A stretch of 64,000 nt of DNA from Diogma glabrata (GCA_963693315.1 CAVNZG010001013.1:2501-66500); one strand, 5' to 3'; positions 49,086 to 61,571 are shown, counted from the first letter of the stretch. A program made the numbers and translations. Notes: a model not told the origin generated them from the sequence alone.

Positions 49086-49971
49086 AAAATCATAAAAAAT
49101 TAATAAAATAAAAATTGAAAATCTAAACTAATAAAATGCGTAAGCATTAAATGGCCGACATATTAAATTTCGAGAACATAAAAATGATTGCTGATGTTAT
49201 TTGAACAAATTTCATAAGTGAACGTGACACCAGATTTTTGGAAAAAATATACAGTGGAACACTCAAGAAATAATCAAGAACATTCAAGAAATAATCAAGG
49301 TCAGCCGTTTCGTTTACTTTAATTTAAATAATATTAAATACCATTATCTAAATAATTAATTAAAACTATTAACGTAAAATTTAATTTTCAAGTAAAATAA
49401 ATATTTTGTCTATATTTTTTAAGGAAAAATATTTTTCCGTAATAAAATTAAAATTATTTTATGAGTTAATTCATATAAAATTGAAATAAAAACTAAATGT
49501 TCACACAATAAATTCCTTAATATGGAAATGAAACCATTTCAATAGAAATTCGTAATGGATAATATAAACTAGATTTAGTGTTTAATATTGGATGTTTGTC
49601 AACATAGTTAAAATAGGGTGCGTTCTGTTTCTTAATTTTATTATTCGGCAGTTTTGTATTTTGTTGTTTTAATTAAACAATTTTCGTGAAAATAAACAAT
49701 TTTCAAACTAATTTTTAATTCAACAAAATAATTCACACAAAACATTCATTTAAATGATAATTGTTTAACGTAAAAAATAATTTTGGCAATTTGAAAACAA
49801 AATTATTTAACTTAATATTTAATCCTTTCAAATATTTTTATATATAAAAAAACTACAATATTTTAATTCAAAAAAAAATTTTTTTAAAAAAATACGAATT
49901 ACCACCTCTGATAGACGATCAATAGCAGATCACTGTTTTTGTCCGTAGAATCTTTTATTTAATTTCCGAAA
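49086..49971 (+). other. Gypsy untranslated leader
   Basis: AT-rich with no open frame. It would contain packaging signals, but none can be recognised. Confidence 0.6.
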
Positions 49972-51000
49972 ATGATTTCGAAACATGCACCGAGTAAAAA
50001 CATGCATACAGGTCGTGATCATAGCATCGTTGACATCGATGAATTTTCAATCAGTCCTACACATAACATAGACCAAAATCACAATAACTCATCTGTACCT
50101 AATTTTAGTGATAATAGAGAATCACAAATACATAAGGACATGACAGATCTCAGGGAGAGATGCGAACAATTAGAGTTACAACTAAATCAAAGTGGTAACG
50201 AATGTAATAGGAAAGAATCGCTCGAAGTTTTTAAAATCGCAACAAAAGTCCCACCATTTTACCCAGACAAACCAGATTTATGGTTTATCCAAATTGAAGC
50301 GCAATTTCGAAATAACAAAATAACTCGCGACCAAACAAAATACGACCACATTCTATCAAATATAGATCCAAAATACTTAGACATTATTGCACCAATAATT
50401 CGTAACCCTCCCACACAAGGGAAATATGAAAAAATTAAAACAACCTTGATTACAGAATTCCAACGCTCTGATGAAAATCGTATCAAATTATTAATTCAAG
50501 GAATTGATTTGGGTGATAACAAACCATCCGCGTTATTGCGTAAGATGCGCGAGATTTCAAAAGAATTGTTATCCGACATTGTTTTGGAAACACTGTGGTC
50601 TTTAAAATTACCAGAAACACTCCGAGCAATTATCGCGTCTATGAACACATCTCTGGAAGAAAAATCGACAATAGCTGATAAAATTCTGGACAGATCCAAT
50701 TTCGAAACATCAACTATTTCATCAATTAAAAATTCAAAAGCTAACACAGAGCAGACATGTGAATTAACAGCCCAAATAGCCGCTTTGACAAAACAAGTTT
50801 CTGAAATGTCCAAACAGTTTAGACCACGTTTCCGATCACGTTCTCGTTCCAAAAGTAAAAATAACTCAAATAACAATTATAATGGTAATGAGAACAAATA
50901 CGAACAATGTTGGTACCATTTCAAATTTAATGATAATGCACGCAATTGCACAGATTGGTGTAAATTCAATTCTGATTTCAAGAATAAAGAAAAAAACTAA
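49972..51000 (+). CDS. Gypsy gag
   Basis: 342 residues, the structural protein that forms the particle and binds RNA. Residues about 85-240 form the capsid-like core ([20 protein letters not shown] is the conserved entry). The C-terminal part is Arg/Ser-rich ([13 protein letters not shown]) followed by one Cys/His cluster, [14 protein letters not shown] then WC, a variant seen in insect gypsy Gag proteins in place of CCHC knuckles. The stop at 50998 directly follows an A AAA AAC heptamer. The start is the first in-frame ATG after the leader (context AAAATGAT). Confidence 0.9.
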   Translation: MISKHAPSKNMHTGRDHSIVDIDEFSISPTHNIDQNHNNSSVPNFSDNRESQIHKDMTDLRERCEQLELQLNQSGNECNRKESLEVFKIATKVPPFYPDKPDLWFIQIEAQFRNNKITRDQTKYDHILSNIDPKYLDIIAPIIRNPPTQGKYEKIKTTLITEFQRSDENRIKLLIQGIDLGDNKPSALLRKMREISKELLSDIVLETLWSLKLPETLRAIIASMNTSLEEKSTIADKILDRSNFETSTISSIKNSKANTEQTCELTAQIAALTKQVSEMSKQFRPRFRSRSRSKSKNNSNNNYNGNENKYEQCWYHFKFNDNARNCTDWCKFNSDFKNKEKN

Positions 51001-51037
51001 ATGGGTCGTGTAACATGGCGGCAGACACAGCACCCAT
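50991..51037 (+). promoter_or_regulatory. Programmed -1 frameshift signal between gag and pol
   Basis: A AAA AAC at 50991-50997 is in the gag frame, with the gag stop TAA next. A -1 shift enters the pol frame, which is open from 50988. Downstream ATGGGT (51001-51006) can pair with ACCCAT (51032-51037), and GTGT (51008-51011) with ACAC (51025-51028), giving a stem-loop. The spacer is short (3 nt) compared with typical sites. Confidence 0.65.
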
Positions 51038-54000
51038 TAGAAAAGGCCGCCGACTATTCATTTTTGATAAATTAGCCAACTATCAATTCTTAATTGACAC
51101 CGGTTCGGATTTATCAATAATTCCACCAACAATGGAGGAAAAAATTAAATTAAAGAATAACGAAGCTACAATACAATTATACGCAGCCAACGGCACGCGA
51201 ATTAAAACATATGGCCAAAAAAATTTAATATTAACATTAGGCTTACGTCGTAATTTCGAGTTCTCTTTCATTATCGCGAATGTGGTCAAACCCATCATTG
51301 GAGCAGATTTTTTAGAGAATTACAGTCTTTTGGTTGATTTAAAAAATAATAGACTAATTGATTCAATTACTAACCTAAACACAAAATGTGCAATCGTATC
51401 AGTTTTTTCTAACGAAATCAACATAACGACCATAAATAAAGACACATCATATTTTTACGACAAAAACTACGAAAACTTAATTAAAGAATTTAAAGATTTA
51501 ACAACTCCAGTTAACTACAAAGACTTAAACAGCAAAAATTTAACTGGCGTATATCATCACATAGAAACCAAAGGTCCACCGGTTTTCGCTAAAGCACGTC
51601 GACTACCTCCAGCCAAATACGAATCCGCTAAACAAGATTTCGAAAACTTGGTAAAAATGGGCATATGCAGACCATCCAAATCTCCATGGTCAAGCGCACT
51701 ACACGTGGTCAGCAAGGAAAATGGAACTGACAGATCTTGCGGTGATTATAGACGATTGAATCTCGTCACAACACCTGATCGATACCCAGTACCAAATATC
51801 CAAGATTTCACAATTAATCTACACGACTGCAAAGTGTTCTCCAAAATTGATTTAACCCGTGCCTATCACCAGATTCCCGTATATGAAGCAGATATCCCAA
51901 AGACAGCAATTACAACACCTTTTGGGTTATTTGAATACACACGGATGCCATTTGGGCTACGAAACGCTGGTCAAACTTTCCAAAGGTTCATTGACCAGGT
52001 TCTAAAAGGATTACCTTTCGTTTTTAAATACATTGATGACATTGAAGTCGCGTCTAAGACTCACGACGAGCATATACAACATCTGAAAATAATATTCGAA
52101 CGTTTTAGAGAACATGGAATTAAAATCAACTTATCTAAATGCGAATTCGGAAAGTCCGAAATTAATTTCCTAGGTTTCACAATAAACCATAAAGGAATCA
52201 GACCAACAAACGAAAAAATCGAAGCCGCTCAAAATATAAATTTACCCAAAACAAGTAAAGACCTACGTAAATTCATTGCTTCATTAAATTTTTACCGACG
52301 TTGTATCCCCAACGCAGCCGAGGCTCAAGGAACTCTACAAAAGCTAATCAAAGGTAACAAAAAAAACGACAAAACAATTATTGAGTGGAACGAAGAAGCA
52401 AAAGTCGCGTTTCAAAAATGTAAATGCGAATTAAAAGATGCAGTCTTATTAGCACATCCAAACGCAACAGCAAAATTAAACTTATTCGTTGACGCATCCA
52501 ATTTCCGTGTAGGAGGTGCATTGAATCAGGTCATAAATGACAACCACGAACCGCTCGGATTTTACTCAAAACGTATGACAGATACACAAAAAAAATACAG
52601 TGCTTACGACCGTGAGTTACTAGCTATATATCAAGCTATTAAACATTTTCGCACACAGCTTGAAGGTCGACAATTCACTGTTTATACCGACCATAAGCCG
52701 TTGATTTCCATGTTTAATAAAAAATTTGACCAATGTACTCCACGCCAGTTAAGACACATCGATTACATTGGACAATTCACCACCGAGATTCGCCACATCT
52801 CAGGTGAAGAAAACGTAATCGCAGATATGTTGTCGCGAATTGATAACCCACAGGTATCAGAAACACACACCATCGATTACGAACAACTACAGTATGAACA
52901 AAATATAGACGATGAAATAAAAAGTATAATAACAGATACTTCATCAACATTACAAATTAAAGCTATCGAAATACCAGGTACCAATTTCACTATATACTGC
53001 GATACCTCTAACCAAAAAAACCGTCCTTTCATACCATATCGGCTACGAAAAACATACTTTAATTTAATTCACAATCTCAATCATCCAGGCATCAAATCTA
53101 CAATAAAATTAATAACCGATAGATTTGTTTGGCCGAATATAAAAAAAGATTGCAACTTAATGGCAAAACAATGCATTTCATGCCAAAAATCAAAGGTAAT
53201 TCGTCATAATCAACGACCGTTAGCCGAGTTTCTAGTCCCAGACGAACGTTTCAGCCACATTAACATTGATCTAATCGGACCATTACCCACATCTCGAGGA
53301 TACAATTATTGCCTAACGTGCATAGATCGTTTCACACGTTGGCCGGAAATCATCCCAATTAACGACATTACAGCCGAAACTGTTGCAAAAGCACTGATTT
53401 CGGGTTGGATTTCACGTTTCGGAATTCCAAGAAATATTACAACTGACCGCGGTAGACAATTCGAATCAACACTTTTCAATGAATTGACGAAAATGTTAGG
53501 AATTAAACATTACCGAACCACTTCTTACCACCCACAAAGCAATGGGATGATCGAGAGATTACATAGAACAATTAAATCAGCTCTCAAATGCCATAACGCA
53601 AACGATTGGGTTGATTGTTTACCAACCATTTTATTAGGTCATCGTTCGACACTGAAGGAAGATTTACAAGCAACTCCTGCAGAATTGGTTTATGGCACTT
53701 CACTACGATTACCAGGAGAATTTTTCGAAACAACAAAAAATAATAGTACGACACAATCAGAATACGTAAGCCATTTAAAAAGCATATTCGAAAATCTAAA
53801 GCCAAGCGAATCAACGAATCATAACACTCTTAGAAAAACGTTCGTTCAAAAAGATTTACACACCTGTACGCATGTTTTCATCCGTAATGACGCGGTATCT
53901 CCACCATTAACACCACCGTACAACGGACCTTATAAGATCCTAAATAGAAAACCTAACACTTTTATAATTGAAGTACAGGGTAAAAAACAAGAGGTTGCTA

Positions 54001-54287
54001 TTGATCGTCTGAAATCGGCATTTATCGAGTGCGAAGATAATTTAACTATGCCATACACCAAAAATGTCATTAATTCGAAACAAAACGTACCTACCCATAA
54101 ACAAAATGTTATTAAAAACAATAAAGTCGAGTCAAATAATAATGTAAATCCGACAAATAATAAAATAAATAACAATATTAAAAACAATAAAAATAAACAA
54201 AAACACGTAACCTTCAAATTGCCACCTCCAGCACACGTAACAAGTAAAGGGCGCGTTGTCAAAGTTCCACAAAAGTTTTTATCGTGA
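51015..54287 (+). CDS. Gypsy pol (protease, reverse transcriptase, RNase H, integrase)
   Basis: 1090 residues counted from the first ATG; more likely made as a Gag-Pol fusion by -1 frameshifting. Protease: LIDTGSD, active Asp at 28. Reverse transcriptase: [15 protein letters not shown] and YIDD at 339-342. RNase H: FVDAS, Asp at 493. Integrase: zinc-binding HHCC (His 686, then the CISC pair near 722), and catalytic Asp 752 (NIDLIGP), Asp 811 (TTDRG) and Glu 847 (NGMIER), spacing D,D35E. A GPY/F module follows ([10 protein letters not shown]). The last 90 residues are Asn/Lys-rich. There is no chromodomain and no internal stop. Confidence 0.95.
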   Translation: MAADTAPIRKGRRLFIFDKLANYQFLIDTGSDLSIIPPTMEEKIKLKNNEATIQLYAANGTRIKTYGQKNLILTLGLRRNFEFSFIIANVVKPIIGADFLENYSLLVDLKNNRLIDSITNLNTKCAIVSVFSNEINITTINKDTSYFYDKNYENLIKEFKDLTTPVNYKDLNSKNLTGVYHHIETKGPPVFAKARRLPPAKYESAKQDFENLVKMGICRPSKSPWSSALHVVSKENGTDRSCGDYRRLNLVTTPDRYPVPNIQDFTINLHDCKVFSKIDLTRAYHQIPVYEADIPKTAITTPFGLFEYTRMPFGLRNAGQTFQRFIDQVLKGLPFVFKYIDDIEVASKTHDEHIQHLKIIFERFREHGIKINLSKCEFGKSEINFLGFTINHKGIRPTNEKIEAAQNINLPKTSKDLRKFIASLNFYRRCIPNAAEAQGTLQKLIKGNKKNDKTIIEWNEEAKVAFQKCKCELKDAVLLAHPNATAKLNLFVDASNFRVGGALNQVINDNHEPLGFYSKRMTDTQKKYSAYDRELLAIYQAIKHFRTQLEGRQFTVYTDHKPLISMFNKKFDQCTPRQLRHIDYIGQFTTEIRHISGEENVIADMLSRIDNPQVSETHTIDYEQLQYEQNIDDEIKSIITDTSSTLQIKAIEIPGTNFTIYCDTSNQKNRPFIPYRLRKTYFNLIHNLNHPGIKSTIKLITDRFVWPNIKKDCNLMAKQCISCQKSKVIRHNQRPLAEFLVPDERFSHINIDLIGPLPTSRGYNYCLTCIDRFTRWPEIIPINDITAETVAKALISGWISRFGIPRNITTDRGRQFESTLFNELTKMLGIKHYRTTSYHPQSNGMIERLHRTIKSALKCHNANDWVDCLPTILLGHRSTLKEDLQATPAELVYGTSLRLPGEFFETTKNNSTTQSEYVSHLKSIFENLKPSESTNHNTLRKTFVQKDLHTCTHVFIRNDAVSPPLTPPYNGPYKILNRKPNTFIIEVQGKKQEVAIDRLKSAFIECEDNLTMPYTKNVINSKQNVPTHKQNVIKNNKVESNNNVNPTNNKINNNIKNNKNKQKHVTFKLPPPAHVTSKGRVVKVPQKFLS

Positions 54288-54296
54288 CAAAGTCAC

Positions 54297-54308
54297 TGGA
54301 GGGAGAGT
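54297..54308 (+). other. Polypurine tract
   Basis: GGAGGGAGAG immediately before the 3' LTR, the plus-strand priming site in this class. Confidence 0.75.
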
Positions 54309-54310
54309 AA

Positions 54311-54757
54311 TATGGCTACGTTTTTTTCAGTTTAGAACAAACAATAAACAAAATATAAATGTAAACTAAAACTAAAAAACAGATAAAATATACAACCCTG
54401 AAATACACAAAAGAAGGAAGCCGAACTTTTTATTCGAGTCATTCAAGTCCGGCCTTTTGTCGACAATAGTTCGTATTTTTAATTTTGTGTCTTTCATGTA
54501 GTTGGTGTTAATTAAAAATGTCTAAAACAAAAATGAATATATTTGTTAAATTAATTTTGTGTTTTTGTATAACACTTGTCTAAAACTAAATAAATAAAAA
54601 ATGAATACATTTGTTTAAATTAATTTTGTGTTTTGTATAACGCTTATAAGTTATCGGAAAAGCGTATTTGTTAGCGTGGATGTAATGAGCCATAGAAGTA
54701 GTATTAAATCATCAGAAACCCGAAATAGTTTACTTGGCTATATTACATACACCTACA
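54311..54757 (+). repeat. 3' LTR
   Basis: The same as the 5' LTR except for one extra T in the run after GGCTACG. Confidence 0.92.
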
Positions 54758-56039
54758 CACTCAAATTATATTAATCTTCTTACTGCTATTTCAAAACATG
54801 TGACAGATTTTCCCAAAACACACCGAGAGCTACTAAATCAGGTATCGTGTAATATCGATAATGAAAATTGTATGTCAAATGATTGCGATGTATGCAAAAA
54901 TTCCAATATTTGGAATACTACCCTAAATTCTAATCCAAATATTGAATGGAAGGCCTGGATTTTGGAGAATCAGAGACCAAAACAGATCGTAGTGAACAAA
55001 CCGTTTAGGGAACCGTTAAATGAACTACGTGAGAACACTACGAAATTTAAGCTGCATTTTTTAGTTAAAAATGTCCAGTCCGAGTACTTTCAAAGTGCAA
55101 AAGAAAACTTGACCAGCGCGGAAGCCATTGTACAAATTGACTTTGCTGAAAACTATGGATTAGTTAGTCACGACGAAATACAATCAGCTCATTGGTGTCA
55201 TGGGCATGTGTCGCTTTTTACGTGCTGTATTTGGACAACTGACAAACTTCACTCAGTAGTCATAGTAAGCGATGAACTAAGCCACAGTAAATATACAGTT
55301 TATGTTTTCCTGCAAAAAATTTTTCAGTACATTCAGTCAATAAATAATAATATAAAATCTATACGTACGTATCTTCAGCGACAATTGTGCCGCTCAGTTC
55401 AAGAACCGATATGTAATTGAGAGTATGAATACTCTTAAAGCAGAACACGGATTTACTCACCTTAGATGGAATTTTTTTGTTGCTTCACATGGCAAAGGTG
55501 CGGTCGATGAACTCGGAGGAAGTGAAGTGTGAAAAGATCAGTGTGGACTGCTGTTAAAGCTCGGAAAGCAATTGTTAACAACGCTGAAAAACTTTATGAT
55601 CTGGCTCGTCGCCTTTCTCAAAAAATTTCTTTTATATTTGTATCCCAAAAACAAATTGACGAAGGAAAAACCATGTTAGATGATAGGTGGAAAGGACTAA
55701 AAAATACACCAGCCATTCAATCAAAACATTTTTTTCAATTTGAGGAGGGTAAGAGCATTTGTGTAGCACAAACGTCGAAGTCTAATTTGAAAAGCAAATT
55801 AGTTTTGACAACTGCTACTAAAAAAAAACGTCGAAAAGTTACAAAAAAAGTTACGCGTTTCTGATGTTTACAGCGATTCTGAAGATGAACCTTAAGACTC
55901 ATAAATCGCTGGACTATTCCAAAAAAGTAATTTATTTAAGTTACATAGGAAAGTGCTAATTAGAGATAAAGCATCTATGATCTCATATCTTTAATTTAAA
56001 GTTACATGGAAATGTTTATATTCACTACAGTGAGACGTG

Positions 56040-56421
56040 TTGCACCCGCGATAATTTTACGTTGCACCCGCGACTGGATAAAAAGTGAATAATTTATAAT
56101 ATTTATTTCTTTTAATAATTTTATTTAAGTTAATAATTAGTTTGTTTTGTATTCTTTTAAATAATGTAAGAATAATTTAATAAATATTCCATAATTAACA
56201 GACTTTTTTCATTCTAGCTTCATGACCATTAATGGTGGGCCGATTTCATTGCACCAGCGATAGCACTTTGAGTGTCTATTTATATACATTTTATTAAATG
56301 TTTTTATATAAATTTTTGTAAAACAGGTTACAATGTAATCCTGCGACCAGTCATTTCATTAAAAAGAGTTTTTATTTTCTTAGTAAGAAGCCTTGACTGA
56401 GTCTAAATGTTGCACCCGCGA
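56040..56421. promoter_or_regulatory. Right subterminal repeats TTGCACCCGCGA
   Basis: Copies at 56040-56051, 56062-56073 and 56410-56421, and one with a single change at 56249-56260. The last ends three bases before the right TIR. The spacing is irregular. Confidence 0.55.
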
Positions 56422-56439
56422 GTACGGAATCGCCCTAAA

Positions 56440-56499
56440 GCTTTATTTTATTAAAAAATTTTAATATTTTTAAATATAATGCTAATTATTTAAATATAA
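56440..56499. repeat. Junction segment with an 18-bp tandem repeat
   Basis: TTTAAATATAATGCTA occurs twice in a row (about 56469-56504), the second copy running into TATAAATATGAAATG where duplicated block 2 begins. Confidence 0.7.
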
Positions 56500-57002
56500 T
56501 GCTATAAATATGAAATGTAAATTACTAGATGAGCGTAGCTCAGTTGTTCTTTTATATTAATAAAAAAAAAAAAATTAAATATTTTACCACCTCTCTATGT
56601 TTTCTTTGTTTTTTTTTTTTAAAGCCACTAGCTGCATCAAAATTCTTTATTATTTTTGGATAGTTTATTCATTAATATTATTAACCACATTGGAAAATAC
56701 ATTTTATTTAATTTGTTCATTTTAATTTTAATATTAGAGTTAATTTACTTTAATTAAATTAATTTTAATAAAAATTATCCATTATTTTTTTTGTTAAAAG
56801 AAAGACAATTATATCGATATGTCACAATTTAGATTTAGCCTATTTACATAGCAAAATTTGGTTATAAATTCAACATAGGCTAATTTTTAGGTAGATTTCA
56901 TATAAAAATCTACCTATTGCAATGGGCTTCATCTTGGAATTTCGGAAAAATTTTTGCGTCAAACGACTATATATGATAAGCGGAGAAAAAAAACAAAAAA
57001 AA

Positions 57003-57319
<317 letters not shown>

Positions 57320-57889
57320 TATACACGGTATGAGATATAACAAAAACGACCGGCACTCTCACGGTCGCATTTGTTGAGGTAGATCAAAAAAATTTCAGAA
57401 ATCTAAATGGCCGTTATAACGGATCTAAAAAACAGAATTTTTTCTAGTATAAAGCCTCTAGTTTCTTAACCATGTGTCGGATTAGGCTGATTTACGAACT
57501 TGTCCAAGATATTACAAATGCGACCGTGAGAGTGCCGGTTGTTTCAAAAAAAAATTTTTTTTGCAACCTTTTTGTTGGAGCCGCTCACTCAGGAACCTCT
57601 GACTGCAGAGGTCTATTTTTAAAACAAATTGATAAAAAAGATTCCAAAAATTCTAGATTCGTTAATTTTTTCAAAATATTAGTATTCAAACGGCCGTTAT
57701 AACGGTTTTAAAAAATCTATTTTTTTTAGAAAAAAGGCTCTAGTTCCTTAACCACGTCTCGGATTTTGCTGATTCACGAACTCGTCCGAGATATTAATAG
57801 AACACATATATACAGAAAATTTTTTTGATCTCCCTCAACAAATGCGACCGTGAGAGTGCCGGTCGTTTTCGTTATATCTCATATCGTGT

Positions 57890-57892
<3 letters not shown>
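57320..57892. mobile_element. MITE with 70-bp TIRs, block 2
   Basis: Same element as 40753-41322, with few base changes. Confidence 0.78.

Positions 57893-57963
<71 letters not shown>
57893..57963. repeat. (AT)n microsatellite
   Basis: Shorter counterpart of 41323-41437. Confidence 0.95.
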
Positions 57964-57965
<2 letters not shown>

Positions 57966-58393
57966 GTAGGTGGGAGGTAAACTACACCAAGTCCAATTTT
58001 TTCAAAATACGTTTTTTTATACTGTTAGAATCAAGATTTTGTTCTCTACCGGGAGGTTAATAGCACTGAGTCCTAACTAGTGTAGTTTTCGAGATGGAAC
58101 AATTTTAAATGACACCAAGTCCATAGTCCATAGTCCATTTTCAAACAGTTTTTTGGCTTTCCTGTAAAATTTTAAAAATGTGACTTGTACGCCTATTCCG
58201 GCATTTCCCTGGGAATTAGGAATTGAGAAAAAAGTGCAATAAATGAAATAAAGAAATATTTTCTAATACGAATTTGTTATTTCCCGCGACACGGAATACT
58301 AGTTATGAAAAAATTGCTATAATTTATTTCTCAATTCCTATTTCACGATGTACCGGAATAGGGTTATTGGTGTAGTTTACCTCCCACCTACAG
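57964..58393. mobile_element. 430-bp MITE with 27-bp TIRs, block 2
   Basis: Same element, same length and same ends (CTGTAGGTGGGAGG) as 41438-41867. Confidence 0.85.
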
Positions 58394-59160
58394 ATATATA
58401 TATATAAATATAAATTTTTTTTTTTTATTTTTTCGTCTCCGCTTATCATATATAGTCGTTTGGCACAAAATTTTTTTCCGAAATTCCGAGATGAAGCCCA
58501 TTGCAGTAGGTAGATTTTTATATGAAATCTACCTAAAAAATAAAAATGTTTGAATAGAAGAAATTAATTTTTTTTCTTAGAAATAAGCTATTTTGATATT
58601 TTGCAGTAATTGGCGTAGGTTTGTGTCATAAATTGTCACACAGACATTCTGTGGTAGATTTGATAATTGTTTGTTGCAAAATTGGATAGATATAGTTTTG
58701 CTTATACATATGTAGCTAATTTTCTTTTTAAAATTTGTTCGATATCTGTTTGGAATTAGTTTGTGTTGCTTAAACTAATCTGATACATCAGATTCTACTG
58801 GCACACAAAACTGTCTGATCTCGAAATCTACCTATTTCTAGCGGATATACGTGCCGCTTGGACTTTTGTTTTAACCATATGGTAAGAATTTAAATTTAGT
58901 TTAAGATTTACCTGTATTGACACACGGCCTTAATTAAAACTGTATGAATGGGCTGAAATCTTACAGCTCTGAGATATCAAGACTTCGGTTTTGTTTAAGG
59001 ATTTTGATATAGTTTTCGGCCTAAAACTTTTATTAGGGCATTGTTTTTAGTTATCGGCAGCGATGTATAGCAAACAAGTATTTTATCTATGTTTAGAAAT
59101 TTATTACAAAACTAACACGAAACATCAATTCGTTGCCGGAAAATTATAACAAATCATATA

Positions 59161-60591
59161 CAGTAATCCCTCCAACTGCGCGGGTTTTAACTGCGCGATT
59201 CCCACTGCGCGAGATGAGTTTTCAATACTAATTTTCGCACTGCGCGATTAAAATTTCACACTGCGCGACGTTTAAAATTTTTTTTAGAATATGTAGGTAA
59301 ATTTCGTACAATTAAAATTTAAAAAAAATTACATTTGCCATATGGGTCATTTTTGTACAAATCGGACAGATTTGAACAAAATCACGCATTTGTGATTTGG
59401 CTTAAAAAATTTTTTACGGGTATGATATTGAAAAAAATATACGTGTTCGAGGATTTTTTTTGGAAAATGGACTCGATCTAAATTTCGAGAATTTCGTGAT
59501 TTTTGGCTTGACGGTTTATTTTCAAAAATTCATAACTTCGGTTCTATTAATGATAGAAGCTTTTGTTTTATTTTATTTTAAAGTTAAGAGATGGAATTTT
59601 AATAAAAAAATATATTCAATAAAAATTATTAGCAAATTCCGATTGTTATAAACAAATAAAATGTTAAAATCGATTTTTAGTGATTGCTCTACAAAAATAA
59701 AGAGTATTTGATATAACCATCGTATTCTACGTTCAATGGAGAAAATAGATTTACTGTTAGAAATAAATTAATTTATCCAGCGCGGGACAACAAAAATTTA
59801 TGGAATTTTTTGTCTTTCCGCGCTCGATAAATTAATTTATTTCTAATGCTACTCGTACACGAGAGAGCAAAATTGCAGGTGTCAGAGAGAAAGGGTCTGA
59901 CTTATTGCTAAACTGTTTACACATAGGAATTTGTTAATAATTTTTGTAGATAACAATTTTTTTTTAAAGTTCACCTTATAGCTTTAAAATAAAACTGAAA
60001 AAAATTTCTATCATTACCAGAACCGAAGTTATGAATCTTTGCAAATAAGTCTTCCAGCAAAAAATCACGAAATCCTCGAAATTTAGAACCGCTTTATTTT
60101 CGAAAAAAAAAATTCTCGAGCACGTATATCTTTTTTTCTTGGGAAATGGGAATTTGGGAATTTTCCTATAAAAGCCCTAAAAAAATTTCAGCCAAATCAA
60201 AAATGTGTTCGGTTTGTAAAAGAATGACCCATATATGTAGCAATTTGCATTAGAAATTCAGTTTATTTTTAACTGTGTGGCTGGAACATTCAATATAGAT
60301 CAAATTCAATTTCAAGCCAGTAAGAATATTCTAAACAAATTCATATTATTGATATTATTTTTTTAAATTTGAGTTGTTTTTTGAAATGTTATTTATGTTA
60401 ATTTATCTGTTAACTTATGAAGTGTATTCATTTTTGTTTGATTATAACTTTAAATTATTTTTTTTTGAATTTTTTTCAAAATTTGGAACCGAACCCCCCA
60501 TTTTCATACAAAATAGGATTCACATTGGGCGGTTTTGTATTGCGCGCTGTTTTTCTGGAACGGAACTACCGCGCAGTCGGAGGGATTACTG
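59161..60591. mobile_element. Pogo/Tigger-like non-autonomous element, only in block 2
   Basis: 1431 bp flanked by TA on both sides. The terminal inverted repeats begin CAGTAATCCCTCC, then one mismatch, then ACTGCGCGG (23 bp). The left end repeats ACTGCGCGA several times (about 59188-59270). An internal inverted pair AATAAATTAATTTATC lies near 59762 and 59828. Small open frames (59460-59651, 60374-60607) do not look like transposase. The CAGT start, TA duplication and CTGCGCGG-type TIR fit Tigger-like relatives. Confidence 0.85.
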
Positions 60592-60629
60592 TATTAACAT
60601 AATTTAGTGAAAAGATGATACACTCAGCA

Positions 60630-61050
60630 AACAACTCAAAAACCTCTCCATTTAGCGTTTCGAGAAAATATTACAAAATCAAAAATTAAGATTTCTTTCA
60701 GAAATCCAAAAGTATTCCAAAAATTATAACAAAATCAAAGATTGAAACTTTTCAGAATTCTAAAAATATTGCAAAAATTATAACCAAATAAAATATACAA
60801 ACTTTTTTTCAAAATTCTAAAAATATTTCAAAAATTATAACAAAATCAAATATACAAACTTTTTTCAAAATTCTAAAAATGTTACAAAAATTATTACAAA
60901 GTGAAAAACTGAAACTTTTTCCAAATCAAAAATTCGAAATTCAAAAAACTGTTTCCAAGATACTAAAAATATCGCAAAAATTATAACAAAATTAAAAATA
61001 CAAACTTTTTTCCGAATTCCAAAACTATTCCAAAAATTATAATAAAATCT
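60630..61050. repeat. AT-rich minisatellite, block 2
   Basis: Counterpart of 42650-43090 with single-base differences. Its leader (the ACACGAAACATCAA segment) is separated from it by the Tigger-like insertion. Confidence 0.7.
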
Positions 61051-61351
61051 AAAATTTCCAAGTACAATCATCACATTTCAATTTTCATGTCATACAAATA
61101 TTTAATTTTATTTTTTCTTCACAAAAATTGGGTAAAAAATAAATGAAAATCATTCTTTTGACACACTTGATAATAACTTTTTGACAACCTTATAATGCAA
61201 TAATCTAGTTTTTGGTTTCACATACCAATCCAAAAAAAAAACAAAAACTATCAACTAGAAATAAGCTATGTTGCATATATAGCGTCTACTATCAATTATC
61301 CGGCTATTATTACCCGGCTTACTGGATTTTTAGGACCCGGTGCATCACTAG

Positions 61352-61571
61352 CCTTATATCATAAATTTTTCATTTTAAAATTGAAATATTTGAGATTAAT
61401 TGAACTAAATTTTATTTTCACATAAATATTACATGTGATTGTCCCAACTACATTGTTCTATAATTGTATAGTTGTTGAAAAAAATTCGTAGGTCTATTCG
61501 CCATATCTAACCGCACGGTGACGTTGAGACAACTGTATTTCGATTGGAAATAGAACATTTTATTTTCAGTG
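61352..61571. mobile_element. Partial MITE, block 2
   Basis: Counterpart of 43398-43617. Confidence 0.75.

Larger units (their letters stand above)
48621..54757 (+). mobile_element. Ty3/gypsy LTR retrotransposon, apparently complete
   Basis: 6137 bp, with LTRs of 446 and 447 bp that differ by little more than one T. The order is 5' LTR, primer binding site, leader of about 0.9 kb, gag, pol (protease, reverse transcriptase, RNase H, integrase), purine tract, 3' LTR. There is no env frame. The near-identity of the LTRs, the exact 4-bp duplication and the open frames mark a recent insertion. It is a metavirus-type retrotransposon, not an errantivirus. Confidence 0.95.
47944..55864 (+). pseudogene. 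DDE-like transposase, frameshifted and split by gypsy
   Basis: Pieces in order: 47944-48069 (41 residues, basic, starting MAEQQQKETASRKYRQKL); about 48119-48616 in another frame (RKEAKIGRTSVSYKNSRTLG, GKAVAKVKRNLPASPTKA, FYEKDDISRQMPG, ending in a Cys/His segment CVCTIH); gypsy; 54762-55420 continuing exactly in frame (NCMSNDCDVC and QIDFAENYGLVS); about 55369-55530 (FSDNCAAQFKNR, SHGKGAVDELGG); and 55529-55864 (KRSVW to a Lys/Arg-rich end). Candidate acidic residues are the Asp of QIDFAENY (55139), of FSDNC (55380) and of KGAVDELGG. It resembles uncharacterised proteins of arthropods and other animals that I recall as transposon-like. Shifts near 48067, 55375 and 55525 disable it. Confidence 0.75.
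47211..56435 (+). mobile_element. DNA transposon with GGGCGATTCCG ends, split by a gypsy element
   Basis: The 11-bp TIRs are exact: GGGCGATTCCG at 47211-47221 and CGGAATCGCCC at 56425-56435, with TAAA on both sides (47207-47210 and 56436-56439). Without the gypsy element and one copy of its CACT duplication it is about 3.1 kb. It carries one DDE-like transposase gene, now frameshifted. TTGCACCCGCGA occurs near both ends (47571, 47737, inverted with one change at 47763, then 56040, 56062, 56249 with one change, and 56410). I do not know a name for this superfamily. Confidence 0.88.

Noticed and set aside
56539..56560. GAGCGTAGCTCAG resembling the start of a tRNA (also at 39280)
   Set aside because: No tRNA cloverleaf or B box follows; it is part of the LINE 3' UTR and its duplicate.
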